A DNA stretch of 64,000 bases from NCBI RefSeq assembly GCF_014652395.1, contig NZ_BMYS01000008.1, positions 1 to 64,000 of the forward strand, written 5' to 3'. Every line of letters starts with the position of its first letter. The first letter of the stretch is position 1. Origin of the DNA: Advenella faeciporci (GTDB lineage Bacteria > Pseudomonadota > Gammaproteobacteria > Burkholderiales > Burkholderiaceae_B). This document shows, one piece after another, positions 18,216-27,842 of this stretch. Below the pieces are notes generated by a model. It was given only the letters and a program-made list of their open reading frames with translations. It was not told the origin of the DNA and did not search any database. The translations under genes and the position numbers were made by a program.

Positions 18216-19265
18216 ATGACAAATTCAACAAAATCCTCTTTGACCTATCGTGATGCAGGTGTGGATATTGATGCTGGCGACGCACTGGTTGACCGCATCA
18301 AGCCATTGGCCGCCAAAACCATGCGTGAAGGCGTGATGGCCGGGATTGGCGGTTTTGGAGCTTTGTTTGAAGTACCCAAAAAATACAAGGAACCCGTTCT
18401 TGTTTCCGGCACCGATGGTGTGGGCACCAAATTGCGTCTCGCTTTTGAATGGAATCGTCATGATACGGTCGGTATCGACCTGGTAGCCATGAGTGTAAAC
18501 GATATCCTGGTACAGGGGGCTGAGCCACTGTTTTTCCTTGATTACTTTGCCTGCGGGAAACTGTCTGTAGATACCGCTGCCAGCGTGGTAGGCGGTATTG
18601 CCAAAGGCTGCGAGCTTTCCGGCTGTGCCCTGATTGGCGGTGAAACCGCAGAAATGCCCGGCATGTACCCGGATAGTGAATATGACCTGGCCGGTTTTGC
18701 CGTGGGTGCGGTGGAAAAAACCAAAATCATCAATGGCAAATCCATTCAGGCTGGCGATAAAATCCTTGGCCTGGCATCCAGCGGTGCGCACTCTAACGGG
18801 TTTTCACTCATACGTAAAATTATTGAACGTGCCGGTGCCCGGCCCAATGATGATTTCCATGGCCAGTCTCTGGTAGACGTGGTAATGGCGCCTACCCGCA
18901 TTTATGTTAAACAGGTGTTGGCAGCGCTGGCCAAGCATGGTACAGATATTAAAGGTCTGGCCCACATTACCGGTGGTGGCCTGTTGGACAACGTGCCACG
19001 TATTTTGCAACCTGGCCTGTCCGCCCGTTTAAGCAAAGATGCCTGGGAATTGCCCGAACTGTTCAAGTGGCTGCAAAAAGAGGGCAATGTTGAAGACACC
19101 GAAATGCATCGTGTATTCAACTGCGGTATCGGCATGGTACTGGTGGTTTCTGCCAGCCAGGCCGCAGATATTACCGCAACCTTGCAAGAGCAGGGTGAAA
19201 CCGTTTACCAGCTGGGTGAAATCGTTCCCCAGCAAGAGGGTATGGAACAGACTGTCGTTGTTTAA
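18216..19265 (+). CDS. purM: Phosphoribosylformylglycinamidine cyclo-ligase
   Basis: AIR synthetase of purine biosynthesis, closing the imidazole ring with ATP. From ATG 18216 it has 349 residues beginning [19 protein letters not shown]; an upstream ATG at 18162 would add 18 unconserved residues. Landmarks are the [18 protein letters not shown] nucleotide region, [26 protein letters not shown] and [14 protein letters not shown]. Divergent from the permease operon. Confidence 0.97.
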   Translation: MTNSTKSSLTYRDAGVDIDAGDALVDRIKPLAAKTMREGVMAGIGGFGALFEVPKKYKEPVLVSGTDGVGTKLRLAFEWNRHDTVGIDLVAMSVNDILVQGAEPLFFLDYFACGKLSVDTAASVVGGIAKGCELSGCALIGGETAEMPGMYPDSEYDLAGFAVGAVEKTKIINGKSIQAGDKILGLASSGAHSNGFSLIRKIIERAGARPNDDFHGQSLVDVVMAPTRIYVKQVLAALAKHGTDIKGLAHITGGGLLDNVPRILQPGLSARLSKDAWELPELFKWLQKEGNVEDTEMHRVFNCGIGMVLVVSASQAADITATLQEQGETVYQLGEIVPQQEGMEQTVVV

Positions 19266-19295
19266 ATCGTAAAACAACGCAAAAAAGCAATCTGG

Positions 19296-19321
19296 GGGCT
19301 TGCCGTGGCAAGCCCTTATTG
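19296..19321. terminator. Terminator between purM and miaA
   Basis: GGGCTTGCC (19296-19304) and GGCAAGCCC (19307-19315) form a perfect nine-base-pair stem with a two-base loop, followed by TTATTGTT. It overlaps the 3' end of the convergent miaA gene. Confidence 0.75.
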
Positions 19322-20293
19322 TTGTTGGCCCATTGCCTGCATGGCGGCATCCATGTCATGGGCAATGGCGTCAATAACCTGTTGTGCCACATTATGGGCC
19401 ATGCAGTCAATCCGGACCCGGTCGGGTTGCGCGCGTAACCAGGTAATCTGGCGTTTTGCCAGCTGGCGCGTGGCGGCAATGGATTTTTCACGGGCCTCTG
19501 GCAAATCATAGTCACCATTCAAATGTGCCCATATTTGCCGGTATCCCACGCAACGAATGGACGGCAAGTCAGCATGCAGATCGGGGCGCAGTTTAAGCTG
19601 CCTGACTTCCTCAACAAACCCTTTTTCCAGCATCTGGTCAAACCGCGCGGCAATGCGTTCATGCAAGTCCAGGCGGTTGGCCGGCTCAAGGCTGATGGTT
19701 TGGTACAGAAAATCGCCCGCTTTTTCAGCTGGCTGTGCAAGAAATACAGACATGGGTTTACCAGAAATACGATAAATTTCCATGGCGCGCTGAATCCGTT
19801 GGCTGTCATTGGGGGCCAGGCGGGCAGCGGTAACGGGATCAACCTTGGCCAATTCCGCATGCAGGGCAGGCCAGCCATGCTGACGGGCAAAATCTTCCAG
19901 TTCCTGGCGAATGTCCTCACGGGCAGCGGGCAATTCATTAAGCCCCTCGCGCAGGGCCTTGTAATACATCATGGTGCCACCGGCCAGGAGTGGAATCCGG
20001 CCCCGGGCCTGAATGGCGGAAATAAGCCTGGCGGCATCCTGGGTGAATTCGGCGGCACTGTAAGTTTGCGCCGGATCCCGTATGTCCAGCAGGTGTTGGG
20101 GTGTTTGCGCCTGCTCTTCCCTGGATGGCTTGGCAGTGCCTATATCCATGCCTTTGTATATGGTGGCGGAGTCCACATTAATGATTTCAATGGGCCATTG
20201 TTGGGCAATGGCCAGTACGCTGGCGCTTTTGCCCGATGCGGTGGGGCCTGCAATACAAATAATGGCTTGATGCCTGGTGTCCGGAGTTGGCAT
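19316..20293 (-). CDS. miaA: tRNA dimethylallyltransferase
   Basis: Adds the dimethylallyl group to A37 of tRNAs reading UNN codons. The 325-residue reading starts at ATG 20293 ([16 protein letters not shown]); an ATG at 20323 would add ten residues. The P-loop GPTASGKS, the [17 protein letters not shown] substrate motif, the FVEEVRQL region and [11 protein letters not shown] confirm the family. It is the last gene of the tsaE-amiC-mutL-miaA group. Confidence 0.96.
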   Translation of the reverse strand: MPTPDTRHQAIICIAGPTASGKSASVLAIAQQWPIEIINVDSATIYKGMDIGTAKPSREEQAQTPQHLLDIRDPAQTYSAAEFTQDAARLISAIQARGRIPLLAGGTMMYYKALREGLNELPAAREDIRQELEDFARQHGWPALHAELAKVDPVTAARLAPNDSQRIQRAMEIYRISGKPMSVFLAQPAEKAGDFLYQTISLEPANRLDLHERIAARFDQMLEKGFVEEVRQLKLRPDLHADLPSIRCVGYRQIWAHLNGDYDLPEAREKSIAATRQLAKRQITWLRAQPDRVRIDCMAHNVAQQVIDAIAHDMDAAMQAMGQQQ

Positions 20294-20433
20294 GGTATTG
20301 GGTTGGCGGCAATGGCCTGTCAAGAAGGAAAGATGCAGAAAAAAGAAAAGGCAGTGTAAGTGCTGCCTGTTGCTGGCCTAGTTTAGCATTACCTGAAGTC
20401 AGAGTAGTGAGAAAAGGACGCAAAATGAACGGT

Positions 20434-22359
20434 TTATTGTCCGCGCATGAATAATTTATCCAGGTCGTTCATGGTCCATTGAAACCAGGTGGGGCGGCCA
20501 TGATTGCACTGGTTGGCCCTTTCGGTCTGCTCCATTTGACGCAGCAGTGCATTCATTTCCTCCAGACTCAGGCGACGGTTAGCCCTGACAGAGCCGTGGC
20601 AGGCCATGGTGGACAGCAACTCATTGCGCTGTTCGGTCAGGTGTCTGGAAACGCCGGCCTGGCTTAAGTCTTTTAAAACATGAAGCACCAGTGATTCGAT
20701 GTCACCATGGGCCAGCAAAGCGGGCACTGAACGCACGGTAATGGCGCGGGGACCGGCAGCAGTCAGGTTGAGCCCCAGTGTGTGCAAGGCTTCGTGGTGT
20801 TCTTCCAGCAATGCCACTTCTTTTTCAGAACAATGAAAAACAACCGGCACCAGCAGGTCTTGTCTGGGCATGCTATGCGTGTCAAGGGCGGTTTTCAGTT
20901 TTTCATAAACCACCCGTTCGTGGGCAGCGTGCATGTCTACCAGTACCAGCCCCCTGGAGTTTTGGGCCAGGATATAGATGCCATGCAGCTGACCCAAGGC
21001 CATGCCCAGTGGAAACGTGTCTGCTTCGGGCAGGGAGGCGTAAGGTGTTTTGCCTGTCGCGTTAGCCGGGTAAGCAGGGATATTCAAAGTGGCATCCGCT
21101 GCACCAGCCATATTCTCACCCGGTGCGTTTTCATTAAAGTGGCTGGCAGGCGGTATGCCCGGGGAAACCAGCGGGCGGTAAGCCTGTACCCAGGCCTGTT
21201 GATGGTCCAGCCCCAAAGGGGTCTGTCGTTGATAGGGGTTGAAGCGGGAGGCTGGCTGGTTGGCAGGGGAAGCGCCACCACTGTCACTGGCAGTCACCGC
21301 TGTGTCTGGTAAGGCGGCAGGCGCAAGCCCGGCGGGCATTTGAGTGGGCAGCCGGTTCATGGCGTCTTGTTGACCGCCTGCACTGGCCAGTGCAGCGGCA
21401 ACGGTTTGTGAAACAAAACGGTAAACCGCACCACCATCTCTAAACCGTACTTCATGTTTGGCGGGATGAACGTTTACATCGACCGTATTGGGATCTATAT
21501 TCAGGAACAGGACATAGGCAGGCTGGCGGTCACCGTGCAAGACATCGGCATAAGCCGTTCGAATGGCATGGGACACGGTGCGGTCGCGAACATAACGGCC
21601 GTTCACATACAGGTATTGTTTGTCGGCCCGGCTGCGTGCGGCATTGGGTTGGGTAATCAGACCATGCAGACTGGCCAGACCAACTTCGGCATTTAAGGGA
21701 ATACCGGCATCAATGAACTCGGCGCCCAGTACATCACGGATGCGTTGAAAAGAGTCGGTACTTACCCATTGCCGGTAGGCCTTGTCGTTATGAAAAAGGC
21801 GAAAAGCCACTTCTGGAAAAGCCATGGCAATTCTTTCCATGGCATCCAGGCAGTGTCCCAGTTCGGTGGTTTCCGATTTCAGGAATTTGCGGCGGGCCGG
21901 GATCTGGTCAAACAGCTGACGCATGTCTATGGTGGTGCCATAACTGCCAGACGCCGGTGTCACCTCATTGTTAGCCGCATCTATTTGCCAGGCGTGATCA
22001 TCTGCCTGTGTACGTGATGTGATGACAAGCCGTGAAACCGAGGCAATCGAGGCCAGTGCCTCGCCACGGAAACCCATGGAGTTGACCGATTCCAGTTCTT
22101 CGAGTGAGGTGATTTTGCTGGTGGCATGGCGCATGAGGGCCAGAGGTAATTCTTCTTTGGGTATGCCGGTGCCGTCATCGGTAATGCAAATCCGCTTGAT
22201 TCCTCCGCCTTCAAGGCGGATTTCAATGGCGCGAGCCTGAGCATCGATAGCGTTTTCAAGCAGTTCTTTAAGGACTGAAGCCGGGCGCTCGATGACTTCA
22301 CCAGCTGCGATCTGGCTGATGAGTTGATCGGGAAGGGGGGAAATATGGCGTCTTGGCAT
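20434..22359 (-). CDS. mutL: DNA mismatch repair protein MutL
   Basis: Matchmaker ATPase of mismatch repair. The 641-residue protein has the GHKL motifs [23 protein letters not shown] and [14 protein letters not shown] in the first 110 residues, then the transducer domain with [13 protein letters not shown] long variable linker (about 340-450) separates the dimerisation domain. In the C-terminal part [12 protein letters not shown] resembles the DQHA(X)2E(X)4E endonuclease motif, with Met for Gln, so it may nick DNA unlike E. coli MutL. Confidence 0.96.
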   Translation of the reverse strand: MPRRHISPLPDQLISQIAAGEVIERPASVLKELLENAIDAQARAIEIRLEGGGIKRICITDDGTGIPKEELPLALMRHATSKITSLEELESVNSMGFRGEALASIASVSRLVITSRTQADDHAWQIDAANNEVTPASGSYGTTIDMRQLFDQIPARRKFLKSETTELGHCLDAMERIAMAFPEVAFRLFHNDKAYRQWVSTDSFQRIRDVLGAEFIDAGIPLNAEVGLASLHGLITQPNAARSRADKQYLYVNGRYVRDRTVSHAIRTAYADVLHGDRQPAYVLFLNIDPNTVDVNVHPAKHEVRFRDGGAVYRFVSQTVAAALASAGGQQDAMNRLPTQMPAGLAPAALPDTAVTASDSGGASPANQPASRFNPYQRQTPLGLDHQQAWVQAYRPLVSPGIPPASHFNENAPGENMAGAADATLNIPAYPANATGKTPYASLPEADTFPLGMALGQLHGIYILAQNSRGLVLVDMHAAHERVVYEKLKTALDTHSMPRQDLLVPVVFHCSEKEVALLEEHHEALHTLGLNLTAAGPRAITVRSVPALLAHGDIESLVLHVLKDLSQAGVSRHLTEQRNELLSTMACHGSVRANRRLSLEEMNALLRQMEQTERANQCNHGRPTWFQWTMNDLDKLFMRGQ

Positions 22360-22428
22360 TTTGCCTAAAAGAAAATTTCAGCTAAATAAAAAAGGGAGCC
22401 GTAAACGGCTCCGTAAAGGTACTGCAGC

Positions 22429-22459
22429 AAAATGCATGCGCTACTATCGCATGCATTTT
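22429..22459. terminator. Perfect 12-bp hairpin between amiC and mutL
   Basis: AAAATGCATGCG (22429-22440) is exactly mirrored at 22448-22459 with a seven-base loop. A smaller hairpin, GGAGCCG/CGGCTCC, lies just before it at about 22396-22412. They sit in the 127-base gap between amiC and mutL on the minus strand and may lessen read-through or protect the mRNA end. Confidence 0.55.
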
Positions 22460-22486
22460 CATTTTGCCTTAAAAGCAACAATGTGT

Positions 22487-23821
22487 CTACCCTATACGGG
22501 CAAGTGGGGGGTTTGTTGCAAAATAACCCTTGACCCCAGATAAAATCGCGCTGGCAATTTGTTGCTGGTTGTTAGTGTTTCTTAGGAAGCGTTCTTCTTG
22601 CGGATTGGAAATGAAGGCGGTTTCAACCAGGATGGAAGGGATGTCTGGCGCCCTTAAGACCGCAAAACCGGCCTGTTCAACGCGCCGGCTCTGGATGCCG
22701 TTAACCTGGGCCAAAGAGTTAAGCACGCGGTGACCGATATCCAGGGAGTCTTTGATTTGTGCCGTGGTTGACATATCCAGTAACACGCTGGCGGTGTTTC
22801 TGTCATGGTCACCAATGTCGATTCCGCCTATCAGGTCGGCTGCGTTCTCTTTTTTGGCCAGCCAGCGGGCAGCGGCACTGGATGCGCCACCGCGGGAAAG
22901 CGCAAAAACTGATGTGCCTCGGGCTGATTTGTTGGTGAAGGCATCGGCGTGAATGGAAATGAAAAGGTCGGCCTTGACCCGGCGGGCTTTCTGGACACGA
23001 ACATGCAATGGGACAAAAAAATCGGCATCGCGGGTCATGTAGGCACGCATATTGGGCTGTGCATTAATAAGATTGCGCAGGCGACGGCCAATAGCCAGGA
23101 CAATATCTTTTTCTTTGGTGCCCATGCCGCCAATCGCACCCGGATCTTCTCCGCCATGCCCCGGGTCTATGGCGATAAGAATTGGGCGGCTGGCACCGTT
23201 ACGGTTTCCGCCAGCGGCTGGCGGGCGTGGCTGTACCTGACCGTTAACGGATGGTACGGGGATATTGCTGCGGTTTTGGGTAAGTTTGTCTAATACGCTG
23301 GCCAAGGGGTCGTCACCGGCCATGTTGGAGCCAAGCGCCAGTAAGGGGTCTTTGGCCACCTTGGGATATAAATCCAGAACCAGACGGTATTGGTAATCGC
23401 CAATTGGTTTGAGGGTAAAGACCTGGGGAGCAATGGCTTGTTTTAAATCCAGGACGAGACGGACAACGTCGGCCCGGTTTTGGGCGACCCGCACGGCAGA
23501 AATATAAGGGTCATTGGGTTTGATTTTGGAAATGAGCGAGTTCAGGGCAGTACTCATGCTCAGGCCCTGCAAATCAACCACCAGACGATTGGGGTTGGAC
23601 AGGGTAAAGTGCTCGGCCTTGAGGGGGGCGTTCAATTCCAGGGTAACACGCGTGTATTCATCGGCCGGCCAGGTACGCACGGCCAGAATTTGGCTGCTGG
23701 CCGCCTGGGCTACTTTCGAAATGACGGGAAGTGACAACAGAGTAGCAGCTGTGGCCAGAATACGACGACGCGTCATTGGACGAGTGTTTGTATATCCATT
23801 TGTTGTAGCTGTTTTATCCAT
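22487..23821 (-). CDS. amiC: N-acetylmuramoyl-L-alanine amidase with AMIN domain
   Basis: Periplasmic cell-separation amidase. The 444-residue precursor has a twin-arginine signal (TRRRILATAATLLSLPVI, residues 17-34), an AMIN domain (about 45-140) for septal targeting, a linker rich in Pro, Gly and Asn, and an Amidase_3 zinc domain from about 210: IAIDPGHGGEDPGAIG, FISIHADAF and SILVETAFISNP hold the ligands and catalytic Glu. The ATG at 23821 has an AAGGG ribosome site; an alternative at 23776 overlaps the tsaE stop by four bases. Confidence 0.95.
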   Translation of the reverse strand: MDKTATTNGYTNTRPMTRRRILATAATLLSLPVISKVAQAASSQILAVRTWPADEYTRVTLELNAPLKAEHFTLSNPNRLVVDLQGLSMSTALNSLISKIKPNDPYISAVRVAQNRADVVRLVLDLKQAIAPQVFTLKPIGDYQYRLVLDLYPKVAKDPLLALGSNMAGDDPLASVLDKLTQNRSNIPVPSVNGQVQPRPPAAGGNRNGASRPILIAIDPGHGGEDPGAIGGMGTKEKDIVLAIGRRLRNLINAQPNMRAYMTRDADFFVPLHVRVQKARRVKADLFISIHADAFTNKSARGTSVFALSRGGASSAAARWLAKKENAADLIGGIDIGDHDRNTASVLLDMSTTAQIKDSLDIGHRVLNSLAQVNGIQSRRVEQAGFAVLRAPDIPSILVETAFISNPQEERFLRNTNNQQQIASAILSGVKGYFATNPPLARIG

Positions 23822-24315
23822 GATTGACCCTTTTCCGAAAACGCTTGTAATTTTGCATCGCGACCTGAGGAAGCGTAGTTGAGTGACAGTTCAAGATCGG
23901 GCGAGGGCAGGCTTGAACCTGCTTTTTCAGCCCATTCGATCAGGACGATGGCATCTTCAAGCAAATTCTCACGGAAACCTGCGTCTTGCCATTCGTTTGT
24001 GTCACTAAATCTATAAAAATCAAAGTGATACAAGTATAAGCTAGAAACTTTATAGCTTTCAAGCAGGGTATACGTAGGGCTTTTGATGCGCCCTGTTACC
24101 CCCATTGCCCTTAAAAAAGCTCTTGCAAAACTTGTTTTTCCTGCACCCAGATCTCCTTTCAGGTGGATGCGTCCCCCTTTTTTTGGGGGCTGTTCATGAT
24201 CGTAACCAATTGATGTTTCAGCACTTATTAAGGCCGCAAGCTGTTGCGCCAGACGGTTTGTAGCGCTTTCGTCTGGTAAATAAACAGTTATAAAATTGTC
24301 ATGTTGGCTGGACAT
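23773..24315 (-). CDS. tsaE: tRNA threonylcarbamoyladenosine biosynthesis protein TsaE
   Basis: ATPase of the TsaBDE complex making t6A37 in tRNA. At 180 residues it shows the P-loop KGDLGAGKTSFARA, the LLESYKV strand and the YHFDFYR motif with HxDxYR form, then IEWAEKAG. The C-terminal 25 residues run past the usual end and overlap the amiC start by 49 bases. It heads the tsaE-amiC-mutL-miaA group, a common order in betaproteobacteria. Confidence 0.93.
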   Translation of the reverse strand: MSSQHDNFITVYLPDESATNRLAQQLAALISAETSIGYDHEQPPKKGGRIHLKGDLGAGKTSFARAFLRAMGVTGRIKSPTYTLLESYKVSSLYLYHFDFYRFSDTNEWQDAGFRENLLEDAIVLIEWAEKAGSSLPSPDLELSLNYASSGRDAKLQAFSEKGQSWIKQLQQMDIQTLVQ

Positions 24316-24485
24316 AAGACCTGAAAATGTGGTTTTTTTAATACTTTTATTATAAATTCAGTTAAAGTAAATTCTAGAAAAAAACAAAAAATTGTCTAAA
24401 AACAACAGTTCATGGATGTTTCTTCATGCATTTTCATGATCAGTGTTGCCAACTGGGGGTGTTTTTCAGGATTGACAGGTAGCCA

Positions 24486-24508
24486 CCCCTTTTGCTGGCC
24501 AAAAGGGG
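24486..24508. terminator. Hairpin after the AEC permease gene
   Basis: CCCCTTTT (24486-24493) and AAAAGGGG (24501-24508) form a perfect eight-base-pair stem about 20 bases beyond the permease stop on the minus strand. No T-run follows on that strand, so termination activity is uncertain. Confidence 0.4.
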
Positions 24509-24527
24509 CAACTGCAAGTGCAGGTCA

Positions 24528-25433
24528 TTAATTGAACAGTTGCTGGGTAATATAGACCCAGAACGGAATGGTCAGAACGCTAAGAATGGTGCCTGCTGAA
24601 ATGGTAAAGGCCACCAGACGGCCGTCACCGCCCATGCGGGTAGCCAGAATAAAGGCGGCCGATGCAGTAGGCAGTGCGGCAAACAGCACAAACATTTGGG
24701 TGTCGATGACCGAAAATCCCAGTGCAATCGAAATAAGCATGGCAAACACGGGCATGAGGCCAAGGCGGATGGCCAGAATCCAGCCAACCAGCTTGCCATC
24801 ACGGCTGCCGCCTTGCAATGAAAGGCTGGCGCCTACGCAAAGCAAGCCCAAGGGGATGGAGCTGTTACCCAGCTTGAGAAGAGTGGTGTCCAGAACGGAA
24901 GGCAGGGAAAGACCGCTGAAATTCAATAAAAGACCGGCAAAAGTCGCCAATACCAGTGGGTTTTTAAGGATTTCCCTGAACAGATTGCTGCCCTGGTGGC
25001 TGGCCAGGGATTTGACAGCCAGGATGTTTACAAGGGGAATGGCAAACCCCACAATCACGGCCATACTGGCCAGACCGGCCTGACCAGCCAGTGATGGAGC
25101 CAAAGACAAGCCTATATATGTATTAAAACGGTAGGCACATTGACCCACCGACGCCAGGGCAATGGGGCGGGGTTTTAGAACCGGCTTGGCCAGCCATACG
25201 CATAAACTGCCCACTATGGCCAGGGCAGTGGTTGCCAGCAGGAAATTACCGGTGGTGGCCAGTGACATGGGGGTACTGGCAATAGAGCGAACCAGCAAAG
25301 CAGGGAATAAAATGAAATAAACCAGTTTTTCAAGCCCTGAAAAAAACTCTTTGGAAAAATGTAGCTTGTTGTACAGTATCCAGCCTAGAATGACGATTAA
25401 ACAATCGGGTAAAACAAGAAAGGCAATCTGCAT
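24528..25433 (-). CDS. AEC family transporter (auxin efflux carrier type)
   Basis: A 301-residue inner-membrane protein with about ten hydrophobic helices in two sets, starting MQIAFLVLPDCLIVILGWIL and including FILFPALLVRSIAS and GQCAYRFNTYIGLSL, typical for the auxin efflux carrier (PF03547) family. Bacterial members export or import carboxylates such as malate or malonate; nothing here fixes the substrate. It stands alone, divergent from xerD. Confidence 0.85.
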   Translation of the reverse strand: MQIAFLVLPDCLIVILGWILYNKLHFSKEFFSGLEKLVYFILFPALLVRSIASTPMSLATTGNFLLATTALAIVGSLCVWLAKPVLKPRPIALASVGQCAYRFNTYIGLSLAPSLAGQAGLASMAVIVGFAIPLVNILAVKSLASHQGSNLFREILKNPLVLATFAGLLLNFSGLSLPSVLDTTLLKLGNSSIPLGLLCVGASLSLQGGSRDGKLVGWILAIRLGLMPVFAMLISIALGFSVIDTQMFVLFAALPTASAAFILATRMGGDGRLVAFTISAGTILSVLTIPFWVYITQQLFN

Positions 25434-25574
25434 ACACTACACTTCAATGAAAAATAGGTTAAGGGTTCTCTCCCCGCGAGCGCAAGCCCCTATCATAGAA
25501 CAGAATGGGGCATTCAAGCCTTTTGCATTGCAAACAGGTATGTTCAATAATCCTAAAGGCTGTCTGAATAAACC

Positions 25575-26468
25575 ATGAAACAGGCTGATATAGATGCATT
25601 TATCGATTCAATATGGCTGGAGGACGGGCTGTCGGCCAATACCCTGGCCGCCTACCGGAGGGACCTGAACGGGTTCGAGCGCTATCTGGGCCGGCAGGAA
25701 CCCTCCAAATTATTAATTGAAGCCGATGGCAATGATATTCAGGATTGGTTTGCCAGCAAATATGACAGTAGCAAGGCCAGTACGGTAAACCGCCGTTTGG
25801 CCTCGCTCAAGCGATATTTTGCCTGGGCACTTAGGGCGGGTTTTATACATAAAGACCCTTGTCTTGACCTGCAGTCTGCCAAACAGCCCCCGCGGACGCC
25901 TAAAACCCTGACCGAAAACCAGGTCATGGAGTTGCTGGAAGCCCCCGATATTGATACCCCGGGAGGTCTGCGTGACCGTGCCATGCTGGAAACCCTTTAT
26001 GCAACCGGACTGCGCGTATCAGAGTTGGTCACGCTTAAAGTGCTGCATTTAAGCCTGAACGAGGGCATCGTGCGGGTGGAAATGGGTAAGGGTGGCAAGG
26101 ATCGTCTGGTACCGTTAGGTGCGGAAGCCGTGCATTGGCTTGAGGTTTACCTGAAAAACAGTCGCAGCCTGCTGTTGGGTAACCGGCAATCCGATGACCT
26201 GTTTGTGACCCGAAGAGGCTGTGCCATGAGTCGGCAGGCCTTTTGGCAATTGATCAAAAAATATGCCCTGCTGGCAGATATCAATGCCCCCCTGTCACCC
26301 CATGTGCTGCGACATGCCTTTGCCACGCACCTGTTAAATCATGGCGCCGACTTGCGGGTGGTGCAGCTGTTGCTGGGGCATTCCGATATCTCCACCACCC
26401 AAATTTATACGCATGTGGCCCGTGAGCGCCTTAAAGCCCTGCATGCACAACATCATCCAAGAGCTTGA
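25575..26468 (+). CDS. xerD: Site-specific tyrosine recombinase XerD
   Basis: Resolves chromosome dimers at dif with XerC. The 297-residue protein has an N-terminal SAM-like core-binding domain (1-105) and the catalytic domain with R147 (TGLRVSEL), H243 and R246 (HVLRHAFATHLLNHGADL), H269 (LLGHSDISTT) and nucleophile Y278. The sequence VVQLLLGHSDISTTQIYTHV favours XerD over XerC or an integrase, as does the housekeeping setting. The next gene, ybaK, begins four bases after its stop. Confidence 0.93.
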   Translation: MKQADIDAFIDSIWLEDGLSANTLAAYRRDLNGFERYLGRQEPSKLLIEADGNDIQDWFASKYDSSKASTVNRRLASLKRYFAWALRAGFIHKDPCLDLQSAKQPPRTPKTLTENQVMELLEAPDIDTPGGLRDRAMLETLYATGLRVSELVTLKVLHLSLNEGIVRVEMGKGGKDRLVPLGAEAVHWLEVYLKNSRSLLLGNRQSDDLFVTRRGCAMSRQAFWQLIKKYALLADINAPLSPHVLRHAFATHLLNHGADLRVVQLLLGHSDISTTQIYTHVARERLKALHAQHHPRA

Positions 26469-26472
26469 TCAT

Positions 26473-26961
26473 ATGGCTAAAGCAAAACACGTATCTGAAA
26501 CCCCCGCAACCCAATTCCTGAAAAAAAACAGGATTCCCCATGTCGGTCATGCTTATGAATATGTGGATCATGGTGGTACGGCAGAGTCGGCCAGGCAGCT
26601 GAAGGTGCCAGAGCATGCCGTTATTAAAACCCTTATCATGGAAGATGAACAGGCAAAACCACATGTCGTGCTGATGCACGGAGACCTTGAAGTTTCGTTA
26701 AAAAACCTGGCACGACAAATCGGTACCAAAAAAATGCAACCCTGTCGGCCTGAGGTCGCTTCCCGGCATTCGGGATATCAGGTGGGTGGCACGTCACCTT
26801 TTGGTACGCGCAAGCAAATGCCGATATGGGTGGAAGCCAGTATTCTTGAGTTGCCCCTGATTTATATCAATGGGGGAAGAAGAGGGTATTTGGTGGAGAT
26901 TGAACCGCGGGTACTGGTTGATATTTTGGGGGCGGTTGCGGTGAACGTGGGCAATGAATGA
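26473..26961 (+). CDS. ybaK: Cys-tRNA(Pro) deacylase, YbaK/EbsC type
   Basis: Trans-editing protein that hydrolyses Cys wrongly attached to tRNA-Pro. The 162-residue reading starts at ATG 26473 (MAKAKHVSETPATQFLKKN); the same frame is open further 5' into xerD but there is no reason to use it. It has the family strands YVDHGGTAESARQL, HAVIKTLIM, and the GGTSPFGTRKQMPIWVE loop that carries the catalytic region. Probably co-transcribed with xerD. Confidence 0.92.
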   Translation: MAKAKHVSETPATQFLKKNRIPHVGHAYEYVDHGGTAESARQLKVPEHAVIKTLIMEDEQAKPHVVLMHGDLEVSLKNLARQIGTKKMQPCRPEVASRHSGYQVGGTSPFGTRKQMPIWVEASILELPLIYINGGRRGYLVEIEPRVLVDILGAVAVNVGNE

Positions 26962-27144
26962 AGTGTTTCAAAATGATTGATTATGCACCTTATGGCTTGA
27001 AATACAGCCTGATTAGCCTTTAAAAAACCTGAAGTTGCCAATAAATAATACGGATGATGCGTTAAAACCAATCAGGAAAATAATAAATTCGTGGTTTTAT
27101 AAGCAAAAAATATATTGATAATTCAATTGTTTATAAGGGTTTGC

Positions 27145-27173
27145 TTGTAATTTTCTAGGGTTTACCCTATAAT
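27145..27173 (+). promoter_or_regulatory. Sigma70-type promoter with a dyad between the boxes
   Basis: TTGTAA (27145-27150), a 17-base spacer, and TATAAT (27168-27173) lie about 35 bases before the start of the 75-residue peptide. The spacer end contains a perfect dyad TAGGGT-TT-ACCCTA (27156-27169) that overlaps the -10 box, as an operator would. The adjacent stand-alone LuxR-type protein is a candidate regulator, which is inference. Confidence 0.65.
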
Positions 27174-27209
27174 GCATACATGTTCCATAATATGAAAAAG
27201 GAGTTTGTA

Positions 27210-27437
27210 ATGCGAAATTACAGTAATCAAATCGTCTTGTCAGATGAAGTAAAACGTGAATTGATGAAACAGGAAGCCCGTGAGGTGAAATTGGAAAGTA
27301 TTGTTGCCCCTTTTGTCGCGGTGGCTGTTTCTGTTTACTCAGCCGTTCGTTTTTTTGTTGAGATGTTTGAAGACACTAAAGAAAATATAGCCGAAGTTGA
27401 AGAAAACAACCAGCATGTTGGTGGTTATTGGCTGTAA
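27210..27437 (+). CDS. 75-residue hypothetical membrane-associated peptide
   Basis: The ATG at 27210 is preferred because AAAAGGAG ends seven bases before it; earlier ATGs at 27180 and 27192 lack such a site. The peptide has a charged N-terminal helix (SDEVKRELMKQEAREVKLE), one hydrophobic segment (IVAPFVAVAVSVYSAVRFFV, about 31-50), an acidic stretch (FEDTKENIAEVEEN) and an unusual end HVGGYWL. I do not recognise it. A strong promoter suggests real expression. A signal-less tail-anchored or modified peptide are both possible. Confidence 0.6.
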   Translation: MRNYSNQIVLSDEVKRELMKQEAREVKLESIVAPFVAVAVSVYSAVRFFVEMFEDTKENIAEVEENNQHVGGYWL

Positions 27438-27485
27438 GGTGAAGCGGTTGCGGTATTAGGGTAACGTGTCATGGATAATGATCGC

Positions 27486-27770
27486 TCACCTGTTTATTGA
27501 ACGGTAGATTGAGATTGCCTCAATCCTGTTTTTGGCATTCAGTAATTTGAAAATGGCTGATGCCTGGTTCTTGATGGTTTGAACCGCCAGATTTTTTTGT
27601 ATTGCTATTTCCTGATTGGAATAGCCTTGGGCAATCATCGCCAGCAACTCAAGCTGAGGCGGCGAAAGCTCGCGTAATAAACCGGTTACCACCGGCGTTT
27701 TTCTCTCGCCCAGTCCAGACAGCACTGCCAACACATGACGTGCGTTTGACAAATCACTCAAATAATTCAA
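27486..27770 (-). CDS. Stand-alone LuxR-type helix-turn-helix protein
   Basis: Only 94 residues: a short N-terminus (about 30) with no receiver or ligand domain, then a full LuxR/NarL DNA-binding domain, LSPPQLELLAMIAQGYSNQE followed by VQTIKNQASAIFKLL. It could be a small autonomous regulator of the GerE type or the surviving C-terminus of a larger regulator; no N-terminal remnant is visible in the 70 bases upstream. It converges with the 75-residue peptide gene. Confidence 0.75.
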   Translation of the reverse strand: MNYLSDLSNARHVLAVLSGLGERKTPVVTGLLRELSPPQLELLAMIAQGYSNQEIAIQKNLAVQTIKNQASAIFKLLNAKNRIEAISIYRSINR

Positions 27771-27842
27771 ACAGATAGAAAAAAAATACTAAATGCCGGC
27801 TTGTCACTCGACACTTAAAGTGATGATGCCAGTACCGGACAA

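Noticed and set aside
19523-20359. Open frame of 278 codons on the plus strand
   Set aside because: Antisense shadow of miaA; no family features.
24320-24527. Possible small RNA in the gap between tsaE and the AEC permease gene
   Set aside because: Only a short stem (24486-24508) is evident; there is no clear promoter pair or terminator for an independent transcript.
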